64,000 nucleotides of DNA from Zavarzinella sp. (GTDB taxonomy: Bacteria > Planctomycetota > Planctomycetia > Gemmatales > Gemmataceae), in the NCBI GenBank assembly GCA_041399155.1, contig JAWKTI010000001.1, forward strand, positions 1,984,001-2,048,000, given 5' to 3'. Of the stretch, positions 46,319-55,168 are shown in pieces (position 1 is the first letter of the stretch; every line of letters begins with the position of its first letter). Both the position numbers and the translations under genes were made by a program. The notes under the pieces are model-generated. The model worked only from the letters and a program-made list of their open reading frames with translations, searched no databases and had not been told where the DNA came from.

Positions 46319-47772
46319 ACGTTGTAGCTGCTGCTGGAAGTATCCCCACCACGACCAGTCCAGTTGGTGTGAAAGAACTGGCCACGTGGCTGATCAATTC
46401 GCTCGTAGGTGTGGGCACCAAAATAATCCCGCTGAGCCTGTAACAGGTTTGCAGGTAGTCTTGCTGTGCGATAGCCATCATAAAAGCTGAGAGCGGTAGA
46501 AAATGCAGGCACAGGAATGCCAGCCTGCACGGCAGCAGCAATCACTTGCCTCCAACCCGTCTGACAGCGATTGACTTCTTCACAGAAATAGGGATCCAAC
46601 AGCAGATTTGTTAAATTGGGATTGCTGTCAAAGGCATCCTTGATCTTGCCGAGGAAGCGACTTCGGATAATGCATCCCCCACGCCACATCAGAGCAATGC
46701 CTCCATAGTTCAGGTTCCAGTTGTTGGCTTTGGCGGCGGCCTGCATCAGCATATAACCCTGGGCATAACTCACGATTTTTGACGCATATAGAGCATCGCG
46801 AATCGCAGCCACAAACGCTTTTTCGTCTGTTTGAATTCTGCTGGAGGCGGGGCCAGGAAGAATACCAGATGCAATAACCCGTTCTTCTTTCAAAGCAGAT
46901 ACGCATCGCGAATAGACTGCTTCGGCAATCAGGGTAATGGGCATTCCCAGTTCCATTGAATCAATTACTGTCCACTTACCGGTACCTTTTTGCCCCGCTG
47001 TATCCAGAATATGGTCAACAAGAGCACTTCCATCCTGCTCGCGATAAGCAAGGATGTCGCGTGTAATCTCAATCAGGTAGCTGTCCAGAACTCCCAGGTT
47101 CCATTCAGCAAATACATCATGCATCTGCTCGGCAGAATAACCCAGACCATCACGCATCAATTGGTATGCTTCGCAAATCAGTTGCATATCGCCATATTCA
47201 ATACCATTGTGGACCATTTTCACATAGTGCCCTGCCCCACCTTCACCGACCCAGTCGCAACAAGGGGCACCACCTTCCACTTTGGCGGAAACTGCCTGAA
47301 AAATCTCTTTCACGTGGGGCCAGGCTGCGGGGGAACCGCCCGGCATAATACTGGGGCCACGCCGTGCCCCTTCTTCTCCTCCGGAAACGCCCGTTCCGAT
47401 GAAAAGCAACCCTTTTTGTTCCAGTTCTTTGTGCCTGCGGGCACTATCCTGGTACAGTGAATTCCCACCGTCGATGATAATATCTCCAGGCTCCAGGTGA
47501 GGAACAATCTGGGCAATGAAGTCATCCACTGCCTGTCCAGCCTTCACCAACATCATCACGCGACGTGGGCGTTTCAATTTGGCACACATTTCTGCAATGG
47601 AATGTGCCCCGACCACGTTGGTACCTTTGTCCTCTTTGGCGAGAAACTCATCTACTTTCGACACTGTTCGATTGAATGCCACAATCTGATAACCATGATC
47701 GTTCATGTTCAAAATCAGATTCTGACCCATTACCGCCAGACCAATCAACGCCAAATCACCAGTTGCTTCCAT
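46315..47772 (-). CDS. gnd: 6-phosphogluconate dehydrogenase, decarboxylating
   Basis: 485 residues from ATG 47772, with GAGG 6 bases upstream; an ATG 22 codons earlier gives no homologous sequence. It oxidises and decarboxylates 6-phosphogluconate to ribulose 5-phosphate with NADP+. Marks: GLAVMGQNLILNMNDHGY, DGGNSLYQDSARR, FIGTGVSGGEEGARRGPSIMPGG, VKMVHNGIEYGDMQLI (catalytic Lys/His), DTAGQKGTGKWT, and the C-terminal HTYERIDQPRGQFFHTNW. Length is that of the long homodimeric type. Stands alone, convergent with the phosphoesterase. Confidence 0.95.
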   Translation of the reverse strand: MEATGDLALIGLAVMGQNLILNMNDHGYQIVAFNRTVSKVDEFLAKEDKGTNVVGAHSIAEMCAKLKRPRRVMMLVKAGQAVDDFIAQIVPHLEPGDIIIDGGNSLYQDSARRHKELEQKGLLFIGTGVSGGEEGARRGPSIMPGGSPAAWPHVKEIFQAVSAKVEGGAPCCDWVGEGGAGHYVKMVHNGIEYGDMQLICEAYQLMRDGLGYSAEQMHDVFAEWNLGVLDSYLIEITRDILAYREQDGSALVDHILDTAGQKGTGKWTVIDSMELGMPITLIAEAVYSRCVSALKEERVIASGILPGPASSRIQTDEKAFVAAIRDALYASKIVSYAQGYMLMQAAAKANNWNLNYGGIALMWRGGCIIRSRFLGKIKDAFDSNPNLTNLLLDPYFCEEVNRCQTGWRQVIAAAVQAGIPVPAFSTALSFYDGYRTARLPANLLQAQRDYFGAHTYERIDQPRGQFFHTNWTGRGGDTSSSSYNV

Positions 47773-47961
47773 CGGTACCTCAAATCTAGGAGAATAGGAA
47801 CTTTTTATGAACATTGGGGCATTTTGGGTGGGAAACAACGCGGGATGTATTCATGTCTGCTTTTTTTCTGAAAAAACACAAATTAACTGCCTAATTCCGC
47901 CCACCGATTACCTAATTTAGTTAGTTTTCATCTAAGCAGTGGGACTGCCGAGCGACATTGA

Positions 47962-50481
47962 ATGGTAATGTTCGTTGATTTTCTCTGGCGAGGTAGAAAC
48001 CACCTTTCATGGTTTCATGCTGTTTTGACATGCACCCTGGTTTTCTTTCATTTCAATTTGGCTGACGGTGCCGAAAATACTGGCACACGATTTTTGCAGC
48101 AATACTGCACCAATTGTCACGGAGAAACTATCCAGGAATCGGGCGTGCGGGTCGATCAACTGGCTGATTATCGGCCAGGCGAACGAAACTTCTGGACGAT
48201 GATCCATCAAAAAATTCAGCGTGGGGAGATGCCACCGAAAACTGCCGTCCAGCCCAGTGCAAAAGAGAAAGAGGCCATGCTCACCTGGATCCGCAATATG
48301 CAGATCCAGCAGCCACCTGTGGGTTTTCGACGATTGAACCGACGAGAATTAGCCGCTTCGCTACGTGAAATCACTGGTTTGAATATCGACTACGGATTTT
48401 CGATGCCTGCTGATGGTACCGTTGCTGGGTTCGATACGGGTGCAGAAAATCTACCAGACTCTCCCGACGGTGTTGCACACTGGCTGACAATGACCCAGCG
48501 TGCGGTGAATGCTCTCTCATTTTTTGAACCGCCATCAACACAATTACAGTTTTCTGCCGATCTACAGAGTGCTAAGGATCCCAAAAAAACTCTCGAAGCC
48601 TGGAAACAAGGTGGGGCAACGATCAAAGTGAAAGGTATCCCACGGGTGGGGCAAGGTTTGTGGCTGGAACCGAAAGCACTTGGAGAAAGAGATGAGTTTT
48701 CCTTCACAATTCCTGTCCAGCCATCGCGCACTGGCGTGTTGCGGCTCAAACTGCTTGTTTCAGTCCATAAATCTCGACCGGAATTGCCCAGTCCCCACCT
48801 TTGGGTGGATGTGGCAGGTCAAGACATCGATTTTTGCGAAATTTCCAATCCACCTGACCGGCCACGTGAACTGATTTATGAGGTACAACTGGATGATCTG
48901 GCAGTGCAGGACAAAGGAGTGAAAATTTCGCTGAGCAATAAGGTGGAGGTTCCTTATGCTGTCAATGGTTACGAAAATGATGATCGATCGAATCCCAACG
49001 ATGCTCCACCAGGTGGGACGGGGTTATTTCGACCAAAGTTTGATCGAAAATCTCTGCCACTGGAGCAGCACCCTGCTCCTTATCTTGTGCTGCACGCGAT
49101 TGAACTGAACACCAACTACAACGCCAGTTGGCCACCAACCCATTGGCAGGTGAAACTACCTGAAAAACAGCCCAACAGCGAGTACGCAGCCCGGCTTATC
49201 GGGTTGTGGCAGGAAAAAGCCTGGCGAAGACCCATTACCGCTGAAGAAAGCAAGCCATTCATCGCACTGTATGAACAACAACGCAAACTCGGGTTGTCCT
49301 TTGATGCCGCTGTGCGGGCGGCGTGTCAATCGATCCTGATGACCACACAATTTCGTTTTCTGGGCAGTCCTGGTGGAGGAAATTCCCCCAACAATGATCC
49401 GTTTCAACTGGCATCTCGAATTAGTTTTGATATGTGGGGTGGCCCAACCGATCAGGAATTATTAAATGTCGCTGCCAGCGGTAAGTTATCGGAGCCAAAG
49501 CAGTTAAATCGACAGATTCACAGACTGCTTGAAAGTCCAAGGTGTAAAACAGGATTCTTGAAACCATTCACCAGACAATGGCTGGAACTGGATCAGCCCA
49601 TTACGATCACTTCATCGCACATTTCCAAACAGGATTTTCGTTTCGCACGCCATTTGAAAGAATCAATGAAAGCAGAAACAACTGCTTATATAGCCGAAAT
49701 GCTATCAAAAAATCGCCCCATTTCAGAATTGATTGATAGCAACTGGACAATGTTGAACGAAAGTCTTGCATACCATTATCAACTCCCACCTGTTGTGGGG
49801 GCAGAACTTCGAAAAGTAAACCTGCCCGGAACATTCCAACGTGGGGGCCTGATAGCTCATGCAGGAATTCAATCAATGCTCTGCTGGATGGGAGACAATT
49901 GGGTCATCTATCGTGGGGTCTGGTTTGCGAGGGCTATTCTGGATATGCCCCCACCTGCCCCACCACTGGAGGTTCCAGAACTGGATCCTGCCAGAACCAA
50001 AGGGAAAACCTACCGCGAGATTTTGAAAATTCACCAGGAAGACCGACATTGTGCGGTGTGCCATAAAAATATCGACCCACTTGGTTTTGCTTTCCAGAAC
50101 TTTGATATCAGCGGTAGGTGGCGAACGGAAGAATTTGAAAACTACAAACGTAGTGAACTGGATGGTAAAATCGCCTGGGTCGGCAGTGGCAAGTCCCGGC
50201 CCGTTGATTCCGTTGGCAGCCTCCCACGTGGGGAGACATTTCAGACCTATCCGGAGTTTAAAAAATTAGTAGTTTCTCATTACTCCAATGACATTGCACG
50301 TGGAGTGTTGAAGAAACTGTTTCTGTACACCACTGGTTACCCACCTGGTGTGGTGGAGATGGAAGAAATTGAAGCAATTCTGAAAGCGAATGCCAAAAAT
50401 GATTATTCCCTCAGAGATTTAGTGGTCAGCACATTGCTTTCAAAGGCATTTTTACGTAACGAACTGAAAGTAGAGAAATAA
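47962..50481 (+). CDS. DUF1587/DUF1592/DUF1588/DUF1585 cytochrome-like protein (cassette 2)
   Basis: 839 residues. An N-terminal signal or anchor segment (WFHAVLTCTLVFFHFNLADG) precedes the haem-type motif CTNCHGE. DUF1587 (FRRLNRRELAASLREITGL), a beta-rich middle, DUF1592 (DPFQLASRISFDMWGGPTDQELLNVA), DUF1588 (QRGGLIAHAGIQSMLCWMGD) and DUF1585 with a second CAVCHKNIDPLGFAFQNFD then GRWRTEE follow. Same domain order as the 33047 protein but weakly similar in the middle, so an older paralogue. The DUF1552 partner starts one base after its stop. Exported; function unknown. Confidence 0.87.
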   Translation: MVMFVDFLWRGRNHLSWFHAVLTCTLVFFHFNLADGAENTGTRFLQQYCTNCHGETIQESGVRVDQLADYRPGERNFWTMIHQKIQRGEMPPKTAVQPSAKEKEAMLTWIRNMQIQQPPVGFRRLNRRELAASLREITGLNIDYGFSMPADGTVAGFDTGAENLPDSPDGVAHWLTMTQRAVNALSFFEPPSTQLQFSADLQSAKDPKKTLEAWKQGGATIKVKGIPRVGQGLWLEPKALGERDEFSFTIPVQPSRTGVLRLKLLVSVHKSRPELPSPHLWVDVAGQDIDFCEISNPPDRPRELIYEVQLDDLAVQDKGVKISLSNKVEVPYAVNGYENDDRSNPNDAPPGGTGLFRPKFDRKSLPLEQHPAPYLVLHAIELNTNYNASWPPTHWQVKLPEKQPNSEYAARLIGLWQEKAWRRPITAEESKPFIALYEQQRKLGLSFDAAVRAACQSILMTTQFRFLGSPGGGNSPNNDPFQLASRISFDMWGGPTDQELLNVAASGKLSEPKQLNRQIHRLLESPRCKTGFLKPFTRQWLELDQPITITSSHISKQDFRFARHLKESMKAETTAYIAEMLSKNRPISELIDSNWTMLNESLAYHYQLPPVVGAELRKVNLPGTFQRGGLIAHAGIQSMLCWMGDNWVIYRGVWFARAILDMPPPAPPLEVPELDPARTKGKTYREILKIHQEDRHCAVCHKNIDPLGFAFQNFDISGRWRTEEFENYKRSELDGKIAWVGSGKSRPVDSVGSLPRGETFQTYPEFKKLVVSHYSNDIARGVLKKLFLYTTGYPPGVVEMEEIEAILKANAKNDYSLRDLVVSTLLSKAFLRNELKVEK

Positions 50482-50482
50482 C

Positions 50483-51814
50483 ATGAATCCGAAATCATAC
50501 CCCATGCACCGCCGAACGCTTTTACGTGGTTTTGGTGCCACATTAGCTCTCCCTTACCTGGAAATCATGCAAGGCACGACGCTTGCCAAAGAACATGGCA
50601 CTGCAGAACCTCGTCGTTTGGCCTGTTTTTACATTCCCGGTGCGATTGGTAGGCATGGCTGGTTTCCGAAAGACACCGGCCCCAAATATACTTTGGCCCC
50701 CACGCATCAACCGTTAGCCCACCATCGAGAGCGATTTTCGGTACTGTCGAACCTTTCTCACATCGCAGGCCGAATCAGTGGTCATGTTCATCCTTACAAT
50801 TGGCTCACCGGCCACAACATTAATCTGACACCGGGAACAATCACCAATACTGTCTCGATGGATCAAGTGGCTGCCAAACACCTTGGCTCCACCTGGCTGT
50901 CGTCGCTGGTTCTCTCATTTGCAGATGGGGTGGGAACTACCACATTGTCTCGAAATTCTCTGGGTGTGGATATCCCTGCGACGGCAAATTATCGTACCGT
51001 TTTCGAAAAACTGTTCCCACCTGCCGATAAAGAACAGTTAAAACAGGCCGAACAACGACTTGAAACCGACAGAAGTATTCTGGATACAGCAGGCCAGCAA
51101 TTGAGTGGGATGAATCATCAGTTGAGCGGTGCTGATCGACAGCGATTAACACAGTATTTCGATTCGATTCGTGATGTCGAAAAACGGCTTAACGACAACA
51201 GGTCAATTCTGCAGAGAGGTCGACCGAAGTTCGACGAATCTGCCGTGCGTCTGGAACCGCAGGTCAAAAATAAAATGCAGGAACATATCGAATTGATGAT
51301 GGACCTGATTGCTCTCGCATTTCAAACTGATATGACCCGCGTCGTCACCCAGAGCCTGGGTGGGGAAGGTGGACCGAATTACGATGAATATAAAGATTGG
51401 GCATTGAAGGCCGGCGCCCCTGTACGCGGGGCCCACGATGTTCACCACAAAGGTGGGCAGGCAAGCAAAGATTCGCCAGATGATCAAGTTATCAGCAATC
51501 GCGACCGCATGTTATGTAGTTGTCTGGCAAAACTGATGGATCGTTTGCACAACATCCCAGCACAGGAAGGCACTTTGCTGGATCACACCGTAATCCTGTT
51601 TGGTGGGGCACAGATTTCCAGCCACTCTGGGAAGAGTTTCCCCACGTTGCTTGCAGGTGGGAACCGCCTCGGCTTCAAACATGGTCAACACATTCGATAT
51701 CAAGGAGATAAAGTCCCGATGTCGAACCTTTATCTCACCATCTTGCAACAACTTGGCTGCCCCGTGGATCGATTCAAGGAAAGCACGGGCACACTCGGCG
51801 ATATTTTAGTTTAA
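50483..51814 (+). CDS. DUF1552 Tat-exported protein (cassette 2)
   Basis: 443 residues. The N-terminus HRRTLLRGFGATLALPYLE is a twin-arginine-type signal. DUF1552 marks: RRLACFYIPGAIGRHGWFP, SHIAGRISGHVHPYNWLTGH, TNTVSMDQVAA, TDMTRVVTQSLGGEGGPNYD, HTVILFGGAQISSHSGKSFP and LGFKHGQHIRYQ. It starts one base after the DUF1592 stop, so translation is probably coupled. Function unknown; presumed to act with the cassette-2 partner. Confidence 0.87.
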   Translation: MNPKSYPMHRRTLLRGFGATLALPYLEIMQGTTLAKEHGTAEPRRLACFYIPGAIGRHGWFPKDTGPKYTLAPTHQPLAHHRERFSVLSNLSHIAGRISGHVHPYNWLTGHNINLTPGTITNTVSMDQVAAKHLGSTWLSSLVLSFADGVGTTTLSRNSLGVDIPATANYRTVFEKLFPPADKEQLKQAEQRLETDRSILDTAGQQLSGMNHQLSGADRQRLTQYFDSIRDVEKRLNDNRSILQRGRPKFDESAVRLEPQVKNKMQEHIELMMDLIALAFQTDMTRVVTQSLGGEGGPNYDEYKDWALKAGAPVRGAHDVHHKGGQASKDSPDDQVISNRDRMLCSCLAKLMDRLHNIPAQEGTLLDHTVILFGGAQISSHSGKSFPTLLAGGNRLGFKHGQHIRYQGDKVPMSNLYLTILQQLGCPVDRFKESTGTLGDILV

Positions 51815-51855
51815 AGTTAAGATTCTTACACTGAAGAATCTCAATCGTAATTTAT

Positions 51856-53025
51856 TTATCCCCACACCAGTTTACTAATCAGATAATCTGCCAGCGGGCG
51901 GCCTTTTTTGTTCAGACTGATCGAATCCGTGCTTTCCAGCACATAACCCTGCTGCACCAGGTTGTGAAGATTACTTTGAAGCAGATCTCGAATGTCGTAA
52001 TTCGTTTGCTTCAGAAAATCATCGATCTGAATCCCCATCGTGCGGCGAAGTTGGATTGCGGCAGTTTCCTGGGCAGTTTCCGATGGTGAAAGTAGTTCTG
52101 ATTGAAACGTAGGTGATTGCCCCGTAAAGACTTTCGCAAAATATGCATCGAAATTCCGGGTGTTGGTTTCCCGTTTACCCTGCACATAGCGTGCGGCACC
52201 TAAACCGTAGCCCCAGTAGGCGTGGTTGGCCCAATACACATGGTTGTGCCTGCATTGACTACCTGAAAGAGCAAAATTAGAGATTTCGTAGTGCTGGTAA
52301 CCGTTGGTTTCCAGAAAATCGATTGCCAACTGGTACATCTCCAGTTCCAGGTCATCCCCAAGTGGGGCTAACAAGCCCTGATTCACCTGCTTCCATAGTG
52401 GTGTGCCTTTTTCGTAAGTAAGTCCATATGTGGAAAGGTGTTGCAAACCGAAATCGACCGCCCGCTGCAGGTCGAGCTGCCATTGCGACAGGGACTGACC
52501 GGGGATGCCAAAAATCAGATCAATTGAAATAACTGGAATTGCTGGTTTCAACAATTCAATGGCTCGATCGATCTGTTGCGACTGGTGACCGCGATCCAAT
52601 TGCAACAGTAGGGCATCCTGGAAAGATTGGACGCCCAGACTGATCCGATTCACCCCTGCGTGCTGCAATATGGCCACTTTCTGGGGATTGAGAGTTTCAG
52701 GCGTCGATTCGATCGAAAATTCCCCACCTGGTGCTAAAGGGAAATATTGGGCCAACATTGTAAAGAACTGTTCGAGTTGTTTTTCTGGCAGATATGTAGG
52801 CGTGCCTCCACCCACAAATATCGATGTTGGGTGTCCAGAACAACCCGATTGAAGAATTTCCTCTTCCAATGCCAGCAGGTAGCGATCAATCTTGTAATCC
52901 TGCCCACTGACAACAGCAAAATCGCAATAGCCACATTTGTGGGCACAAAATGGCAGATGAATGTAGAGTGCTTTTGGGAAAAGCCATGGCTGACAATGAG
53001 GATCTGTTAATAAATCAGTCGACAA
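51856..53025 (-). CDS. hemW: Radical SAM haem chaperone HemW
   Basis: 389 residues. The radical SAM cluster motif CAHKCGYC sits in ALYIHLPFCAHKCGYCDFA near residue 27-34, followed by FVGGGTPTYLP, SIESTPETLN and RISLGVQSFQDALL. The C-terminal HemW domain ends with IQLRRTMGIQIDDF and LNKKGRPLADYLISKLV. HemW-type proteins are often annotated as oxygen-independent coproporphyrinogen oxidase (HemN-like), but this type binds and delivers haem. Its start overlaps the SecA-like stop by 11 bases, so the two genes are coupled. Confidence 0.9.
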   Translation of the reverse strand: MSTDLLTDPHCQPWLFPKALYIHLPFCAHKCGYCDFAVVSGQDYKIDRYLLALEEEILQSGCSGHPTSIFVGGGTPTYLPEKQLEQFFTMLAQYFPLAPGGEFSIESTPETLNPQKVAILQHAGVNRISLGVQSFQDALLLQLDRGHQSQQIDRAIELLKPAIPVISIDLIFGIPGQSLSQWQLDLQRAVDFGLQHLSTYGLTYEKGTPLWKQVNQGLLAPLGDDLELEMYQLAIDFLETNGYQHYEISNFALSGSQCRHNHVYWANHAYWGYGLGAARYVQGKRETNTRNFDAYFAKVFTGQSPTFQSELLSPSETAQETAAIQLRRTMGIQIDDFLKQTNYDIRDLLQSNLHNLVQQGYVLESTDSISLNKKGRPLADYLISKLVWG

Positions 53026-55018
53026 AAGGATCAGCTCCTAAATCACTAAGCAGTTCTCTGCGCTGCCGTTCATAGTGCATAAGGTCGAGGCGTTGTTTCA
53101 AATGGCGTTTTTCCAGTAATTTTTGAGCCATTGGAAACAATTTTGCAAACTGCTGCCAATCTCGCTGCCCACCGTGGGCCAACCGGATCAACGCTTCCTG
53201 CCGTACCGGTCCCAGTGCTTCCAGAATTTTGTCTTCCAGGCAGAGGAAAAATTGGGCACTGCCCCGATCGCCTTGTCGTCCCGCACGACCTTTTAACTGG
53301 CGGTCGATACGGATCGCTTCATGACGTTCCGTCCCAATTACATGCAAGCCACCGAGTTCCGCAACTCCGGGCCCCAGTTTGATATCTGTCCCACGTCCGG
53401 CCATATTGGTGGCCACCATCACACTGCCACGTTGACCGGCTTTCGAAACGATTTCAGCCTCATTTTTGTCCTGTTTCGCATTCAAAACCACGTGGGGGAT
53501 ACCTGCAGCAGTCAGTAATTCAGAAACTCGCTCCGATTTATCAACCGCTCGGGTACCAATCAACACTGGTCTGCCCAACTCGTGAAAGCGTTTCACATCC
53601 TCCACCACTGCGGCAAATTTGGCCTCTTCGGTCGGAAAAATCCGGTCAGGTAGTTCTTCCCGAATCACAGGCCGATTCGTGGGCACGGGCACCACCGTTA
53701 GTTTGTAAACACGTTTGATTTCTCGGGCGTTCTGCACCACCGTACCCGTCATCCCGGCTAACTTTTCATAAGTCCGAAAAAAGCTCTGGTAGGTAATACT
53801 CGCAGCGTGATCCGCCGCCAGGTGAATCGTTACCCCTTCTTTCGCTTCCACCGCTTGATGCAGGCCCTGCTGCCAATGGCGATCGGGCATTGGGCGTCCC
53901 GTGCTTTCATCCACAATCACAATTTCGCCATCATGAATCACATAATGCTGGTCTTTAATGAAACGATAATGGGCATGGACTGCCTTTTCCACCGCCTCCA
54001 CCAATTTATCCATGGCAGGTGCATGGGGCCCACTTGGGGGATTGGAATAGCGAATTTCCATCCGTCCTGATTCCGTCAGTTCCAGCTTTTCTTTCTTGAT
54101 ATCCAGTCGAAAATGCTCTGATCGGCGTAGTTTTCGTGCGACCCCGTCCGCCCAGTGGTACATGATACACTCTTCTGGCTTTGCATCCCGCGTGGGGGAG
54201 GCAATAATCAGTGGGGTGCGGGCTTCATCGATAAAAATACTGTCTGCCTCGTCCACTAGGGCAAAATAATGACCCCGCTGCACACGATTATCGGCAACAT
54301 TTGCGCCTGGTTGGCTTAACCAAGGTGTCCAGAAGTGGGATTTCGCAACCTGCCCACCCCGAACTTTCAACCGATCGCGCAAAAAATCGAAACCAAAGTC
54401 GGATGCAGTGGCATAGGTGATATCGCAAGCATAAGCCGCCTTACGTTGTGGCTCTTCCATCTGCTGTTGCAAAAAAGCACATTTCAGCCCAAGTTTTTCA
54501 TATACCGGCCCCATTTCCAACGCATCGCGCTTTGCCAGGTAATCGTTTACGGTGGCAACGTGCACCCCTTTTTTCGCAAGTGCCCGCACACAGACCGGGA
54601 AAGAAGCCGTCAGCGTTTTTCCTTCTCCGGTAGCTAACTCGCACAAGGCACCGTAAAACATGACCACACCGGCTGCCAATTGCACGTCGTAGGCACGATA
54701 GCCCAGCACACGCCAGACTGCCACGGAACAAAGTCCAAAACCGCGTGCCACAAAATCACGCGACATATCACCCGCACGAGCCCGTCCTCGGAGCGCGTTT
54801 ACCTGCGAAATCAAATCCTGGTCGCTGAGATTGCCGAATTCCTGTTCAAAATGTCTGATAGCAGGAAGAAAAGTAGCCGCATTGGCCAACCGCTTTTGGG
54901 CACCGAGTCCCAATTTGGCAATCAATTGATTGTATTTGATGGGGCCAAGGCGACCGGAATAGTCCTGCACGGGTGGTGGGCTGATTATGCCACGTTCTTT
55001 TGAAATACTCGCATTCAC
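53015..55018 (-). CDS. Short SecA-like ATPase lacking most of the helical scaffold
   Basis: 667 residues from GTG 55018. The DEAD motor is intact: ATGEGKTL (Walker A), DEADSIFIDEARTPLI (Walker B), the preprotein cross-linking region (IVDESTGRPMPDRHW, HQAVEAKEGV), SYQSFFRTYEKLAGMTGTV, VMVATNMAGRGTDIKL, and the arginine-finger/RecA2 stretch GTERHEAIRIDRQLKGRAGRQGD. Typical planctomycete SecA runs on for several hundred residues of helical scaffold, wing and zinc tail; here the chain ends about 70 residues later at LMHYERQRRELLSDLGADPF, near where the canonical scaffold helix (LLEYDDVMN) begins. The two-helix finger is therefore absent. A specialised or non-translocating role is an inference. 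It precedes hemW with an 11-base overlap. Confidence 0.85.
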   Translation of the reverse strand: MNASISKERGIISPPPVQDYSGRLGPIKYNQLIAKLGLGAQKRLANAATFLPAIRHFEQEFGNLSDQDLISQVNALRGRARAGDMSRDFVARGFGLCSVAVWRVLGYRAYDVQLAAGVVMFYGALCELATGEGKTLTASFPVCVRALAKKGVHVATVNDYLAKRDALEMGPVYEKLGLKCAFLQQQMEEPQRKAAYACDITYATASDFGFDFLRDRLKVRGGQVAKSHFWTPWLSQPGANVADNRVQRGHYFALVDEADSIFIDEARTPLIIASPTRDAKPEECIMYHWADGVARKLRRSEHFRLDIKKEKLELTESGRMEIRYSNPPSGPHAPAMDKLVEAVEKAVHAHYRFIKDQHYVIHDGEIVIVDESTGRPMPDRHWQQGLHQAVEAKEGVTIHLAADHAASITYQSFFRTYEKLAGMTGTVVQNAREIKRVYKLTVVPVPTNRPVIREELPDRIFPTEEAKFAAVVEDVKRFHELGRPVLIGTRAVDKSERVSELLTAAGIPHVVLNAKQDKNEAEIVSKAGQRGSVMVATNMAGRGTDIKLGPGVAELGGLHVIGTERHEAIRIDRQLKGRAGRQGDRGSAQFFLCLEDKILEALGPVRQEALIRLAHGGQRDWQQFAKLFPMAQKLLEKRHLKQRLDLMHYERQRRELLSDLGADPFVD

Positions 55019-55168
55019 CAGAGATACCTTCGCAACTGTTCCACTGTTGCTATTGTATCTTGAGAGGTGCTTTCAACAAAAATAGTTCTCGCGAAATCAA
55101 TGCGAATCACGTGAAGTTTGTATGCAAAGCCTTCTGATCGTTGGCATCGAACCTGATTTGATTTCGGT

